A stretch of 64,000 bases of DNA from assembly GCF_021869535.1 (NCBI RefSeq), contig NW_026262690.1, positions 66,303,995-66,367,994 of the forward strand, read 5' to 3'. Below, one piece after another: positions 1-12,099 of the stretch. Positions within the stretch are counted from its first letter, which is position 1; every line of letters starts with the position of its first letter. The translations under genes were made by a program, and so were the position numbers. The notes under the pieces are model-generated. The model was given only the letters and a program-made list of their open reading frames with translations, did no database searches and had not been told where the DNA came from. The stretch is from Mytilus californianus (Eukaryota > Mollusca > Bivalvia > Mytilida > Mytilidae).

Positions 1-24
1 AATACGACAATTACACTTCTCTTT

Positions 25-26
<2 letters not shown>

Positions 27-61
<35 letters not shown>
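27..61. repeat. (TA)n microsatellite
   Basis: An uninterrupted run of alternating A and T about 35 bases long. It is simple sequence, probably length-polymorphic, with no coding potential. Confidence 0.95.
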
Positions 62-63
<2 letters not shown>

Positions 64-2130
64 AAATATTTTAATTATCCATGCTGTATCACACGAAAAA
101 TTAAATGAAACGTCTTATATTTGATACAAAAAGATAGCTATTGATTTTTTCTATATTCTAAAAGTCTCTGTCTCAATTAGAGACGCAACTCCATCATGCT
201 GTACTAAAAATCATCAAATTACACGTAAAATTATAAGGAACAAAGCATAAATATTGTAATTATTTCATCCATATATCGATTAATTTCTTCCTTCTTTCCG
301 GTAGTTGTCTAATGTCGTACTTAATGAGGCTTATTGAAAAATAAAAAATCTTGCGACTTATCGCATTTCTGTCTTTGATTAGGAAATATGACAGTATCGA
401 AATTTCTTAGAGATTTCTCTGTACAAAGCTGATTTATCATTTTAAAATTCCTCATACTAAACTATAACTGCTGATGCATTTTGTTAAATGTCATATGTTT
501 ATGTATAGTAATGTTAAAGGAGGGAAAAATCTTAAGTTCAAACTTTCATAGTCAAAATGCATGTAATTTACCAGGTGAAGGGTCACAAAAAGTCAATTTT
601 GGCTCCAGATTAATAAATTTCAAATAAGTTATTATACCACAACAAATAAGTAAAAAAAAAAAAAATACAATATCAGCTTTTATAAATCTTGTGCCACACC
701 ATTGGCAGTTTAAGTTTTGCAAAAGCTTTTATATATAATGATCATTGAAACATTGATTTGAACCTTCCTACATTTATAACACAATTAGAAAGCATGTCTG
801 TGTTCTAATGAAAGAACATGGAGGGAGTAAAAGATAGATTTTTCCTTTTCTCTGTTATTTATGGTGTCAATTCCATTACCAGTTATCCGGTGTATATCAT
901 TACAAAGATGTTCCAAGTCCAAGGAAGTAAAATAAATGTTCTCTATAGATTTTTATATTAATTTGGTGTCTTGTATCCATTTTCAAGGATTTATTTTACT
1001 GTTTACAGTTATAATTGTTATGACTTTTATAATTTCCCAATGTCAAAATGAAGCTTTAGGGTCCCATGGTAGTTTCTTAGTTGTTAAAAGCATGAATGCG
1101 ACTGAGCTATTGGTATAACGATTGCGTGCAGACAAGCGGTTAACTGCAGCTCATTTTTTTTTTTCGATAAAAAGATGGTTATGGTCATCGATTTGTAGAT
1201 ACTTATAACATTCTTTTTAATCTTTTAAATAAGTAATTTGAAATGGTTTTAGTTCATTTTATGCAACCGTGATGCTGAAATTTAATGACTTGTTTCATTT
1301 TCGAAGATGACTGGTAGAATGGGATAGGGATTGGGTCTGTGCAAGTTTTAGAGTAAAACACATTTAATTTCAGCCTATCTACTATTATAATGACTTTGTT
1401 AAATGACTGTTTATAAAAATTCTTAGGGGAAGATCTAGGTCTACTATTACAATACTATTTTTTTCTTAAGCGGGTCCCTTGCATTTCATTCCCATAAGGT
1501 GCCTGTTGATATACTGAGTTTCTGTAATAAGTTATTTCTGCTGCAAATGGACTGTCATTTAAGAGTTTTTTTAATGACACCTGGCAGATTCAGCATTATG
1601 TTGCAGAGGAATAGATACAGGTTTCCTTATCCCCACCCCTATCGTCGTTCAAAATTTTTGCCACATTGCGATTTTCGGCCTTTATTCCATTCATCGCAAT
1701 AGGAATTGAATGAAGACCTATGGATCATTGATGAACATTTTTTAATGTATATGCTGAAAATGAAAATGCGACAAGAGAACTTTCGGTTTTGTTTAAGTAA
1801 AATATGTTTTTCCTTTTAACTAGATATTTCTACCAACTTTAGAACAATGCATGTGAATAAAAGATATAAAGAAAGCAAAGTAACTTACTACAAATAGAAT
1901 TAAAAAAAAATAAAGATTGTTTGAATAAGCTTTGGATGAAAATAAAAAGTATTAAAAGCGAGAAAACATAACCATCATTGAATCTTTTTCGGTCGATTCT
2001 ACTATTTCTGTCCTGAATTTCTAACGCGTCATTTCCTCTCCAATTTGGACGTATATTTTCCGGTGTCTTTGCAATGTGTATTTATTTTGTTTTAAATACT
2101 GTATTTCGACTTCTAAATAAACTATCATAG
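62..2130. other. Non-coding AT-rich stretch
   Basis: Only short open frames of at most about 67 codons occur here, without protein-like composition, splice context or recognisable motifs. I see no gene or repeat that I can name. It is probably intergenic or intronic. Confidence 0.6.
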
Positions 2131-2134
2131 ATAC

Positions 2135-2275
2135 CAGGATTAAAATTTTGTAAGCCAGACGCGCGTTTCGTCTATAAAAGACTCATCAGTGACGCTCGAA
2201 TCACATAAGTTACAAAGGCCAAACAAAGTACGAAGTTGAAGAGCATTGAGGACCCCAAATTCAGAGAGGTAAAGC
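2135..2275 (+). repeat. Interspersed mussel repeat (GCGCGTTTCGTCTA family)
   Basis: The block contains CAGACGCGCGTTTCGTCTA followed by a segment ending GAAGAGCATTGAGGACCCC. I remember this combination as a very common dispersed sequence in Mytilus genomic DNA. It has no open frame. Family identity is from memory, and the ends are approximate. Confidence 0.6.
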
Positions 2276-2279
2276 ATTT

Positions 2280-4560
2280 ATAATCCAACTAAAAATTTAG
2301 TTCTAAGATTATTGACTAATTTCTCTCTTTTATTAGTTCTGCACTGCGCCGAAATCGCAAAAATAATTGAGTTCAAGTGGAAATATTTTAATATTTATCA
2401 AGGTGTTTGGACTTTGAAACTTCTACTTACCGAATAAAGTTAAACTAAATAACATTCGTTTTCATATTAAGTATCTTTCAAAGAACAACGATAAGGAAGG
2501 CAATAATATTGCACTATGTCTTTTCCAATGCATAAATTAATATCTACACTCTGAAATATGTAAAGAAAAATACACCCAAAAAATGTTTGTTAACAGCATG
2601 TTTAAGATAGAGTTAAAGCCACAAAAAAACTTATAGTACTCTGGTTTTAGCAAGATTCGGTGTTGTAATGCATTTTTTTTCTAGTAACGCATTTTCATCG
2701 AAATATTCCAGTAAGATGCATTTGGGTGTGATATACATTCCAACAGAACAATATATAAGTCCATATATGTTGCCAATCTTGTCGTAAGCAAAATCGTCCA
2801 AACTTAATATGCCAAAAAAGTCATAACTATGATTTCACCATCAATGAGAGCTATTATTACGTCATGATAACCTTCTTACCGAGAATGATTTTTGAATTGA
2901 ATTGTGATAAAGCGATACTCACTTGAGAAATGTTAAAGAGTATTGGTTTCCTTAAAAAAAAATTAACGAAATTATAATTCTGTACATGACCTGCTATTAT
3001 TTTTTCTGGATTGAGGAAAATTCTCCAAAAGTCTTTTTTTTTCCATTTCTGTCATTTTGTATTTCGTAAATCTTATTGCTATAAATTATGCCGTTAGTTT
3101 TCCCGTTTAAATTGTTTCACATTTTCATGTTGGGGCCTTATAGATGACCATATGATATGGATTTTTTTCTTATTGTTGAAGGCTGTTTGGTGATCTTTAA
3201 ATGCTTATATCTTCGTTTTGTTTTTTTTTGAACTCATTGGCAATCATATCACATCTCCTTATTTTAAAATTGTTTGACTGGCAAACTATGTTCTTTTGAT
3301 GATTATATATATACATGCATGTGTACGATGTTCTTGGTATTTCACATAAACAAAATTTGTGTAATTTTCTAGGTTTTCCATACTTTGCATACTTATTCAT
3401 GTATATTTGATTTTGGAAATGTCTTTTTCAATAAGATTTATTATAAAGTTGATAAAAAAAAGCAAGGACAAAAAAAAGTTAAATAGACAATACAAATTTC
3501 ATCATGTTTTGCTTCATCAAATGGATATTTATTTTTATTTTCGGAACATTTACCTTAGTAGTGTAAGCATACGTTTATGATTATGTACAGTTTGTATTTA
3601 ATTCGTACTGAATTTTGGACCAAATATAGAAAGTATTGCATACGTATAATCCTTAACCTCATCCTTCATTCAGAGGAAAAATTATTTTTTCCTTCCGTAG
3701 CTAAGTGACATTTCATTAAAATTTATGTTTGAACATTAGAAATCTCATTCGACGATAAATTATTGAAAGTTGAAATGTTTCAGGAATATTTGGCCTTGCC
3801 TTTAGAAACGGCACTCGTGAGAAATATAATTCAGCTAATGTGAGAAAATCCTCGTGACACCTCATGAAATAAAACTGGTTTATAATCCAATAGTAAAACC
3901 CAGTAGACCAGACCCGCTGAAAACTTTTACGCTGCAACACTATAATCTTAATCTTTTTACATAAATCTTTGTTTTTTAATAATAGCCTCTGTGTATTCTG
4001 AAAGGCAAATCCCTGTTTTATTGTAACCCTGAAGCTATAATCCTACACAGAACTACCATAAATGTAAGAAAAATATGACCTTTCGAAATGATATAAAAAT
4101 CTCACGGAACTTACAAGCATTTAATTTATATTGCACGGAAGAAAGTCTTTTTATAAAATTTTATTTAAAATGTTGATTCTATCCTTGTATCATAAGATTT
4201 ATTCAGACAGTTAAGGTACAATAAATGTATTCACAAAAATATTTATGCGATTATACTCCAAATAAAAATTCCTCAAAAACCTGCCGTACAAAATTCCTTT
4301 TAAAATTATATTTTATTCTTACCGAAGTTTCAGTTTTATTGCAACAAAAATTGGTAGGGACACGGGACTTTCTTTTTTGTGTATGTCATTCAAGTGTGTG
4401 GTTAATCTTTTTCAAAAACCTAGATGCTAAGAAAACAAAACTCCTCATAAGAAAACAATACATAATAGGCTAAAATGCTGGAGATATCATCAAAACACTA
4501 TGATTTTTTTGTTTACCTCAAAGCTTCATTGTGAATTGATTTCGCCGTTTCAGAATCTAA
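2280..4560. other. Non-coding AT-rich stretch
   Basis: The longest open frames are 67-82 codons, low-complexity or hydrophobic by chance, and start without supporting context. Nothing recognisable was seen on either strand. Confidence 0.55.
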
Positions 4561-4661
4561 TGCATCATGGGTAATATTCTTTGGTGTACACTGCGACGCC
4601 ATTGTTTCTCGACGCCATTCCGTTTACCGTAGCTGGTACAAAAAAACCCTAAATAATTATA

Positions 4662-5856
4662 ATGGGTTGGATATGTGCCGTTTGAACAAATACGTCAAGA
4701 AACACACAAAACTTGAACTTTTTCAGAATACCCAAAAATCTAATTACGGAAAAAAATGGTTACATGCCTTAAATTTAAAAGAGGAACACGTAAATAATTC
4801 AACAAAAATTTGTTCTGAACTTTTTTTCGCTGGTGAACAATTTCTCAGTAACAGTATCCCCGAGAAAAGAATTCTAAAGCTTGATAGCCGAGTAGTAAAT
4901 GATAATTTAAATTTCTTTGACGATGACACTAAGTCGCAATAACCTTCACTGCCTTCTGGTGACGTTTGTCAACCAAAACCCACGGAAAATAACATAGAAC
5001 AGAACAAACTCCAAGAAAAAATCCTAGATCTAGAAAAGCGCTTGAACAAGAAAAAATACATTAACACAATTTTATCAATTGAAAAAAATATACTCAGCAA
5101 TAAACTCTTCAGATATGACCATTTTAAGCAAAGTGATTAAAATATAAAAGATTTAACCGGCTTACCTAATATTAACACTTTTGAGATACTATTTACACTA
5201 TTTGACAAACCTAAACAGTATTGGTATTGTGAAAAGAAGATTTGAATGGAAATTTAGGTAGACACAGAGCTTTATCAGCAAAACACGAGTTTTTATGTAT
5301 GTTTTAAGGCTACGACAAAACACAAGTGAAACCGTTCTTTCGTCTATGTATATTGTTTCGATGTCTACTGTTTCATGTATTTTGTCAACATGGGACTATC
5401 ACATAAATCAATATTTTAAAAAATTTATATGAACCCAACAATGGACGAATTACAGACATTATGTCCCCCAGAGATACTTAAAAAATGTCCTAATTGAGTA
5501 ATGATTTTGAACTGCACAGAATTCGAGGTAGATGAGCCTAGTGATCTAGATAAACAGTCGGTATTTTGGTCCGAATATTGGAGTCGTCATACGGCAAAGG
5601 TATTAGTTGGTTGCACTGTATGGAAGTCGTTATCTTCCCTGGAAGTACAATAGATGTATAAATGTGCCAAAAGTCAGGCCTGTTGGATAATGTTAAATCT
5701 AGCGAGGTAAACATGGCCGACAAAGGTTTCACCCTTCAAAGACAATTTCAGGAATGTGGTGCACAACTTGAAAAATTCAACCCACAGCAGGTCGACAAAA
5801 ACAAAGCATATAGCATCTACCCGCATTTTTGTAGAATAGGCGAAATGTCGAATTAA
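4662..5856 (+). pseudogene. Decayed THAP-domain DDE_Tnp_4 transposase (Harbinger/IS4EU-like)
   Basis: Broken transposase gene, readable in pieces in several plus-strand frames. An ATG at 4662 begins MGWICAV, resembling a THAP start, then the frame is lost. In the frame at 4667-4942 the string KKWLHALNL and the box ICSELFF match the THAP layout, with the zinc-ligand histidine of the usual CSEHF replaced by leucine. Next come a coiled segment, a block with LTGLPNINTFEILF, and one with ALSAKHEFLCMF, as in the HTH_Tnp_4 region. At 5462-5650 a DDE_Tnp_4 block reads CTEFEVDEPSDLDKQS and then FWSEYWSRHTAKVLVG. The first catalytic aspartate (normally IDCTE) is asparagine. The frame at 5662-5856 keeps the second catalytic motif, NMADKGF. 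At least two frameshifts and several stops show it is inactive. Terminal inverted repeats were not found. Family assignment is from remembered motifs; exact superfamily is less sure. Confidence 0.8.
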
Positions 5857-5929
5857 ATCTAACAGATACTTATGAGCAGTAACCACCAACCATTTCATAT
5901 AGGGGGTCCGCACGCATAGTCACCGATTT

Positions 5930-6900
5930 TCCTGAAACTTAGCCTGACCATATAATAAGGTGAAAAAGTAAGAAAAATGCCTCCCAATGTGTTGCTAGTC
6001 CACGGTTGCCGTGGAAACCGAGTCAATGAGTGTTCCCATACATTTTGGGGAATTTAGCAATAAAAAAAACAGATTTTATATAATGATATTTGTTAATATT
6101 TTTCAAAAAAATGATACTTAACAAGCATAACAGCAATGTCATATATAAAAAATATTTTAGCTGAATAATGTCACAACCGCAGGAGCAGAGGTAATTTTTC
6201 ATTGTTTTTGTGACGGCAAATTATACACATTTAGCATGAACAAAATATACAGTTTTACATCCACCTCCATTTAAGTTGTGGTTATAAATATACAGTTTCA
6301 ATGTTTTCTAGTCAATGAATTTAGGATTTAGGGTGCTAGGATGGTTGCTATGGAAACCACAATGTGTCATTTTTGTTGGGTTTTTATTCTTCAGAAATTC
6401 GACCATGTTATAAAGATTACCCGAAAACATTAATTACTATTGAATGACAATGATGTGAAAACTATTGAGCATAAAATGACCTTCAATTTAACCCAAGGTC
6501 AAAGGTCATAGATGACCTTGACCTTTGACCTTGCATATATTAATTGGATTTTGTAAGAAAAGATAATAGATAGAAGTATACAATACACGAGGAAAATGTC
6601 CAGGATGATTAAAGCCACTGTTTTGCTTACAGGTTGACAGTAAGGAGTGAAGGTCTTGTCAAAAATGATTAGCAACCACCCTTATTTGATACAAAGTAAC
6701 CTAGTAACTATATATGTTTTGATTCAAGACTGATGATTATTACATATACCCTACCTAAAAGTTCAGGGCGAATGTTATCACACTAGTCCTTAACAACCAT
6801 TTATTTATATTGGAAAATTGCCATGCAACCATTCATTTACGTTGGAAAAGTGCCTAGCAACAAAATATTTTCGATTTTATTGAGACAAAAATCATATCAA
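5930..6900. repeat. Probable interspersed element rich in GGTTGC/GCAACC motifs
   Basis: Non-coding stretch that repeats short motifs in both orientations: GGTTGCCGTGGAAACC near 6004, GGTTGCTATGGAAACC at 6343-6358, and AGCAACC or TAGCAAC near 6669 and 6851. It also holds the AGGTCA cluster listed separately. The composition differs from its surroundings and suggests an old mobile element, possibly nested with the transposase relic just upstream. Limits are guessed. Confidence 0.4.
6496..6531. promoter_or_regulatory. Cluster of five AGGTCA half-sites
   Basis: Two AGGTCA hexamers with one base between them (6496-6508, DR1 spacing) are followed by three TGACCT hexamers at 6513, 6519 and 6526, the last pair again DR1. 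AGGTCA is the nuclear-receptor half-site, and DR1 is used by RXR, HNF4 and COUP-TF type receptors. Whether it is bound is inference. No gene lies near, and such strings also occur as tandem simple repeats. Confidence 0.4.
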
Positions 6901-7069
6901 AGATGCAGTTTTCTTCAAATTAATAATCCTTTGAAGAACACACATTGTATGTACCGAATTGTTGAACTACACTGACTTGATTGTACACATGCATAATCCA
7001 GAATAGTTAATTATATTGAAAATTCAATTTCAAAGTTGAAAAAAATAAGGGTTTGATTACAAATTTCAA

Positions 7070-7170
7070 TGCAAAAATAAGATGTGGTATGATTGCCAAT
7101 GAGACAACTCTCCACAAAAGACCAAATGTTATATTTAAGACAGGTCCATTGAATCTACAAAAGACAAGGC
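7070..7170 (+). repeat. GAGACAACT-family interspersed repeat, fragment
   Basis: Contains TGGTATGATTGCCAATGAGA then CAACTCTCCACAAAAGACC, the head of a repeat seen again near 24003, 27826 and 31242 and, inverted, near 9655 and 24457. It is very common in Mytilus DNA from memory. No coding frame. Confidence 0.75.
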
Positions 7171-7174
7171 GAAG

Positions 7175-8655
7175 CGAACAAAATTGCTTAGAGAACGACT
7201 AATTTATTTCTTTGGTTAGGGTCGGGCTTTTGAGCAAGAAATTTTGTGTGGACAGAATAATTATTTTCACCCCTTATAAGGCGGGATTAAGTATTTCATT
7301 TTTTTTTTCTTTCATCGAGAAAAATATTTTCCGTTGTGTACACACCTATTTCTTTGTTAAAATCGTATGTGCATCTGAATGTACAGAGAAAATTCAATTC
7401 CAGCATGTCTTGGGCAAAATTATTGATCTTCTGTTCTAGACACCATCACATTAATTTCATTCAGCATCCCTTATCCCCATCATAAAATATAGAATAGTCC
7501 TTCCCTAGATTATAGAACTACTTTGAATCCGCTCAGCTACTTTTGTATTCTGTGGATAATATAAAAAAAACTCCTTCTTAAAAAAAAATACATTATGTGT
7601 TCTGCAAAATTTTCATGTAGATTTTATCTTGGTGTTCACATTTTCTCCGTATCTATTATAGTTTTTAAGCTAATTGTAAAACCTCAAAATTTAGCAAAAA
7701 AATTCGTTTCGGGCAATAACTGCTAAAGAAAGTTGATCCACAATTTCAGCAATGTTAACCCATTCCATAAATCTAATCTTTAAGCTCATTTAAGCTGTAT
7801 ATTGAAATTCTTCACCTTTTTAAATTTTCAAGAACGGCAAAAAAATAAATAACAATTTCAGTTATGTCAACGTATTTTCACTTCTTCTCGTTGATCTGTT
7901 TTTTTCTGAAAGTATATCTCTATCTATGATAGTTCTTAAAATAAAACCCAAAACGCAGAACGGGAGAAAAAAAAATCATTATTTAAGGACAATGAATGTT
8001 AAGGAGTATAATCATAACTTATTTGTTGATCGTATATGGCTAATATATTTCCGCTAACATTTTCTTCAAATCTATAATACTTTTCAAGAAAATAGCTAAA
8101 AAACAATCATAATGGGTAAACATTGTTTTTTTAGCCAATTATAAAGTGAAGTTTCTAAAACAATAGTAGAACCCAATCTATAGGATGCCACTACAAAATG
8201 TAATTTCTAAAACAATAGCATGACTCAGTCTATTCTATGCCTTTACACAGTGAAGTTTTTTTTTGATTTTTTTTTTTTTGTATAGTTTATTTATTTTTCT
8301 TCATTTATTTATTTATTTAATGACAATTTGTCGCATCTGGGACTAACATGATTAATTCAGTCTCTTGGTCCCAGGTTGTCTATTCCTTCATATTTTTAGA
8401 TATCAAAGACTACTAGGTTATTTGATTTTTAAAGAAACCATTATTTTATTTAAATACTTATTGGATTTCGATACTATGCGAATTCAAATCTTTAATGTGT
8501 TAATTATTTTGTTTTATGGTGTATAACAGGAGTAAATTATATTGTACAGTGTGCAAATGATTACTTGTTTTACTTAGAAATATAATCTTCATACTATAGC
8601 GATAAAATATTAATATAAATATGTTAAAACCAGTAGAATTCCGATATCTTCATTT
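7175..8655. other. Non-coding AT-rich stretch
   Basis: Only short chance frames. A loose duplication of AGTGAAGTTTCTAAAACAAT near 8145 and 8200 was noticed. No gene or named repeat seen. Confidence 0.5.
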
Positions 8656-8662
8656 CAACTAG

Positions 8663-8849
8663 CTTCCAAAAGTTTTGCAAACAACTTTTAAGTGAAAGCG
8701 AAGAAAACAAAGAGGAAAACATAGAGGAATTTTATATTACAGAGCCTATTGCAAATTTACAAAACGTCGATGACGGTGACCCTCACATTTCTGGGATTGA
8801 CGTCAGTGTGTATGACGACGAGCTAGTGCTGGAATTAGTCGATTTTTAA
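8663..8849 (+). CDS. Candidate terminal coding exon, acidic C-terminus (unknown protein)
   Basis: After a plausible acceptor (TTCATTTCAACTAG ending at 8662) a frame without ATG runs for 61 codons to TAA at 8847-8849. The peptide begins FQKFCKQLLSESEENKEE and ends YDDELVLELVDF. It is rich in Glu and Asp, with well-spread amino-acid use unlike the surrounding AT-rich chance frames. One nucleotide precedes the first full codon, so the upstream exon would end in phase 2. No upstream exon was identified in the 2.7 kb before it, so this could be the last exon of a gene with distant exons, or a fragment carried by a mobile element. I do not recognise the protein. The acidic-hydrophobic end could be an activation-type tail, but that is speculation. 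Confidence 0.4.
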
Positions 8850-9230
8850 TTGAAAGGGAGATTGAAACTGAGGAAGTGTACATATGTTAATCTACAGATC
8901 TCAAATCTGATACATTAAACAGAATAATAATACTTTAAACATCGGTCTTTGTCTATCATTAGTTATTATGAAGAATGCATTATCCAAAAGTTTGTCATAA
9001 GAACCAATTGCTTGCAAAACAGTTAAACTGAACACTGAATAGCAAACAAGCCATGCTAACAAACAAAAAAAGAACGAAAAAAAAAGAACGAACAAACAAT
9101 AAAACAAACAAACAAACACAAACTAGAGATTTAAAAAAAAACAGGAAAAGGAAGAGACATGAAGCAAAACAAAACATAAATTGCACAAGGTCACGTTCTT
9201 CTCTGACTGTTCATGACGTCTTTATACTAC
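8850..9230. other. Non-coding, A-rich tract
   Basis: Includes an A-rich segment of AAAC/AAAG repeats near 9060-9180 that produces long spurious frames on both strands. No gene seen. Confidence 0.6.
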
Positions 9231-9660
9231 ATCCATTGTATGTTGGATGTGTAATGATTGGTATTTTAGTCTTAGATGCATGATTTTTTTATTAGTTGTT
9301 ATTGTTTTTGAACTAGCTGCCAGTAACTGCGAGTACTCTTAGATCTGTACTTAGAGTCTTTTTTGTTGTGGGGATGTATAAGTACCCTGCCACGTCCGGT
9401 CTGTGTTTTTGTTAGATGTATCTCTGCTTTGTATCGATCTGATGAGTTAAGCCCTTTTGAAATTAATTATATATTTTGTTCTTATGTTGTACTGTTACAC
9501 CACTGTCCCATGTTAGTGGGAGGGCTGGCGCCTTCAAACTATGTTAACCCCGTCACATTATATATGTGCCTGTCCAAGTCAGGAGCCTGTAATTCAGTGG
9601 TTGTCGTTTGTTGCAGTTGTCTCATTGCCAATTATATCACATCTCCTTAATTTTATAACA
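9230..9660 (-). repeat. GAGACAACT-family interspersed repeat, longer copy
   Basis: On the minus strand the copy begins AAGGAGATGTGATATAATTG followed by GCAATGAGACAACTG, then an internal part with AGGCTCCTGACTTGGACAGG, and further in AGATCGATACAAAGCAGAGA and ACTCGCAGTTACTG. The same modules recur on the plus strand at 24003-24620. The short frames over it are by-products. Confidence 0.7.
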
Positions 9661-9944
9661 ATCAGCAACAGAAAAAGAAAAGAAAAGAAACAAATCTATA
9701 TACCTATATATATAGAAGTCTATAAAAAGGACCAACCAGCAAATTTACTATGTACCGGATCGTCTAGAATAGACGATACTGTGCAGATAAGGAAAAAATT
9801 ATATAAGTCTAGAGATTTGCACAACGATACTAATATAAGATGGTATTATACGAAGATGTTGTTAATAAATCGTGTTGACAAATATTTCGGCTTAACAAAT
9901 AGCCTTCTTCGGTGTCAATTATTTTAACAGAATTTTTTAATAGC

Positions 9945-10500
9945 AAAAATGATCAGCACGACTATATATATATATAGCTAGATCTACAAATAAGTCAATA
10001 TAGCCGAATTCTTCAGTGGACTCCTTGTTAGAGTTATTGCACTATAATTACGATTTTATCCAATATTTTGCGTTTTTGCCTAATATCTTAAAAACTATAT
10101 TAGATAGATAGAAACTTTCAAGAAGCAAAAATGATCAGCAAGATGTGATCTACAAATAAGTCAAAATAGCCGAAATTGTTAGTCGACTCTTTATATTGAA
10201 GTTATTGCCCTTTAATGAAGATTTTCCCCATTTTTGCCTGTTATTTTGAAAACTGAAATAGATAGATAGAAACTTTAAATAGCACAAATGATCAGCAAGA
10301 CAAGATCTACAAAAACATTTGCATTTTTGCCTATTATTTTGAAAACTATAATAGATAAATATATACTTTAAAAGGGAAAAATTATCAGCAGGATAAGATC
10401 TACAAATATGATAACATGACTGAAATTGAACTCTTAATAGAGTTATTTCAATTTAGTCATGATTTTTACTAAAAAGCGGCCATTGTTGAAGATCTAGGTG
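9945..10500 (+). repeat. Degenerate tandem array built on ATGATCAGCA...GATCTACAAA
   Basis: Four units each carry ATGATCAGCA-like and GATCTACAAA boxes, with the GATCAGCA start near 9951, 10133, 10290 and 10384. Units one and two share GAAACTTTCAAGAAGCAAAA-type flanks and a following TTTTTGCCTATTATTTTGAA-type segment. Spacing is uneven (about 95-180 bases) and copies are diverged, so the array is old. I recall similar arrays in other bivalve sequences. No coding frame. Confidence 0.7.
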
Positions 10501-10640
10501 AGAGATACAGGCTCTTTAGAGCCTCTAGTTCTTTTTATGAATGGTCGATATATAAAAAATAGTCTCAGATTTCGTCTGTGAAATTGTTAGGATCGGACGG
10601 AAATAGTTTCAATATAATTTTTAAAAAAATCAAATCAGCA

Positions 10641-11195
10641 GCCACCCTCGATAAGATATAAACGTCTGTTGGACAGACCCACCCTCGATAAGATATAAAC
10701 ATTGGTTGGACAGACCAACCCTCGATAAGATATAAACATTGGTTGGGCAGACCCACCCTCAATAAGATATAAACATTGGTTGGACGGCCTTCCCTCGATA
10801 AGATATAAACATTGGTTGGGCAGACCAACCCTTGATAAGATATAAACATTGGTTGGACAGACCCACCCTTGATAAGATATAAACATTGGTTGGGCAGACC
10901 CACCCTTGATAAGATATAAACATTGGATGAGCAGACGCACCCTTGATAAGATATAAACATTGGTTGGACAGACCCACCCTTGATGAGATATAAACATTGG
11001 TTGGGCAGACCCACCCTTGATAAGATATAAACATTGGTTGGACAGACCCACCCTTGATAAGATATAAACATTGGTTGGGCAGACCCACCCTTGATAAGAT
11101 ATAAACATTGGTTGGGCAGACGCACCCTTGATAAGATATAAACATTGGTTGGGCAGAACCACCCTTGATAAGATATAAACATTGGTTGGGCAGAA
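10641..11195. repeat. Minisatellite, 37-bp unit, about 15 copies
   Basis: The unit is CACCCTTGATAAGATATAAA followed by CATTGGTTGGGCAGACC, 37 bases. One copy near 10781 is 36 bases. Because 37 is not a multiple of three and the minus strand lacks stops in the unit, all three minus frames stay open, giving overlapping spurious proteins of 150-231 residues with a 37-residue period. No start context, codon bias or flanking exon supports translation. The left copies carry CTCGATAAG and the right copies CTTGATAAG, showing directional variant spread. Confidence 0.95.
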
Positions 11196-11199
11196 TTGT

Positions 11200-12095
11200 T
11201 TCTGGGTTCACACGAGCACATACACATTATTAACATATCATACATGTCATAGTATTTCATTTGTTATCCAATTTTGAAGTATAGAAAATGTTTACCTATA
11301 TATTGAGAATCCGCACGTAACCAGCTTGGTAAAAAGTAATTGATGAAATCGTCAGTCGAGTATATGAATAAAAGAAATTGGTAAAGTGCATTTCAATGCA
11401 ATTAAAATACATAGAAATATAAATTTGAAAGAGAAAAAAATATTTATTCCTTCTTGACATATTTTAGTTGCAATATTGTTTGTACACGACACATCCTGTC
11501 TGACAGTTGTAACTTTTCAACTACATTCTGAACCGTCTACTTGTTATTTTGTCGTCAGTTGATGATGGGTCTTATCTGAAGTGTTCTATAACCAAAAGGT
11601 GGCAAACTTTATATTGAATCTATAGAATCCAATACAATTCATCTTAAAACTGACTTTATACAACATAAATAAACACATCATTAAGGGTTCATAACTTTGT
11701 ATTTTATATTTTGATATGTCAAAAAGAAGTCATTTAGTATTACCTGTTATATCACAACCTTTTTTATGTAAAAATCGTAAAATTTTAACCAGATTAAAAT
11801 AAAAGAAAAATCTTGGTGCCAATTGTTACTATCCGTGAACGACTATAAGTAAACTTCATAATATTATGCAAATGTGAAATAAAGCTTATTGCAGACTAAG
11901 ACTTTTAGTACGGAGTTTGTCTCTTGTGCAGTGTGGAAACGGTAGAATGTATTCTTGTGCTTACGGATAACGGATATATTCTTCTACATACTATTAAGTT
12001 ATGAAGTTTGTGAGACGCAGGTTAAGTACTCGGAGCTTACAACAAGTAACTACGAGCATTCGTTAATATGATATAATGTGTCATACAATTTATTT
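11200..12095. other. Non-coding AT-rich stretch
   Basis: No frame of note and no repeat I can name. Confidence 0.5.
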
Positions 12096-12099
12096 TTTT

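Noticed and set aside
9541..9927. 128-codon plus frame
   Set aside because: Runs through the reverse of a dispersed repeat into low-complexity AT sequence.
10641..11195. CRISPR-like array
   Set aside because: Units are contiguous 37-bp tandem copies with no unique spacers, and the genome is eukaryotic.
10565..11260. Long overlapping repetitive proteins on minus (150-231 residues)
   Set aside because: They are the three frames of a 37-bp minisatellite; no start context or unique coding flank.
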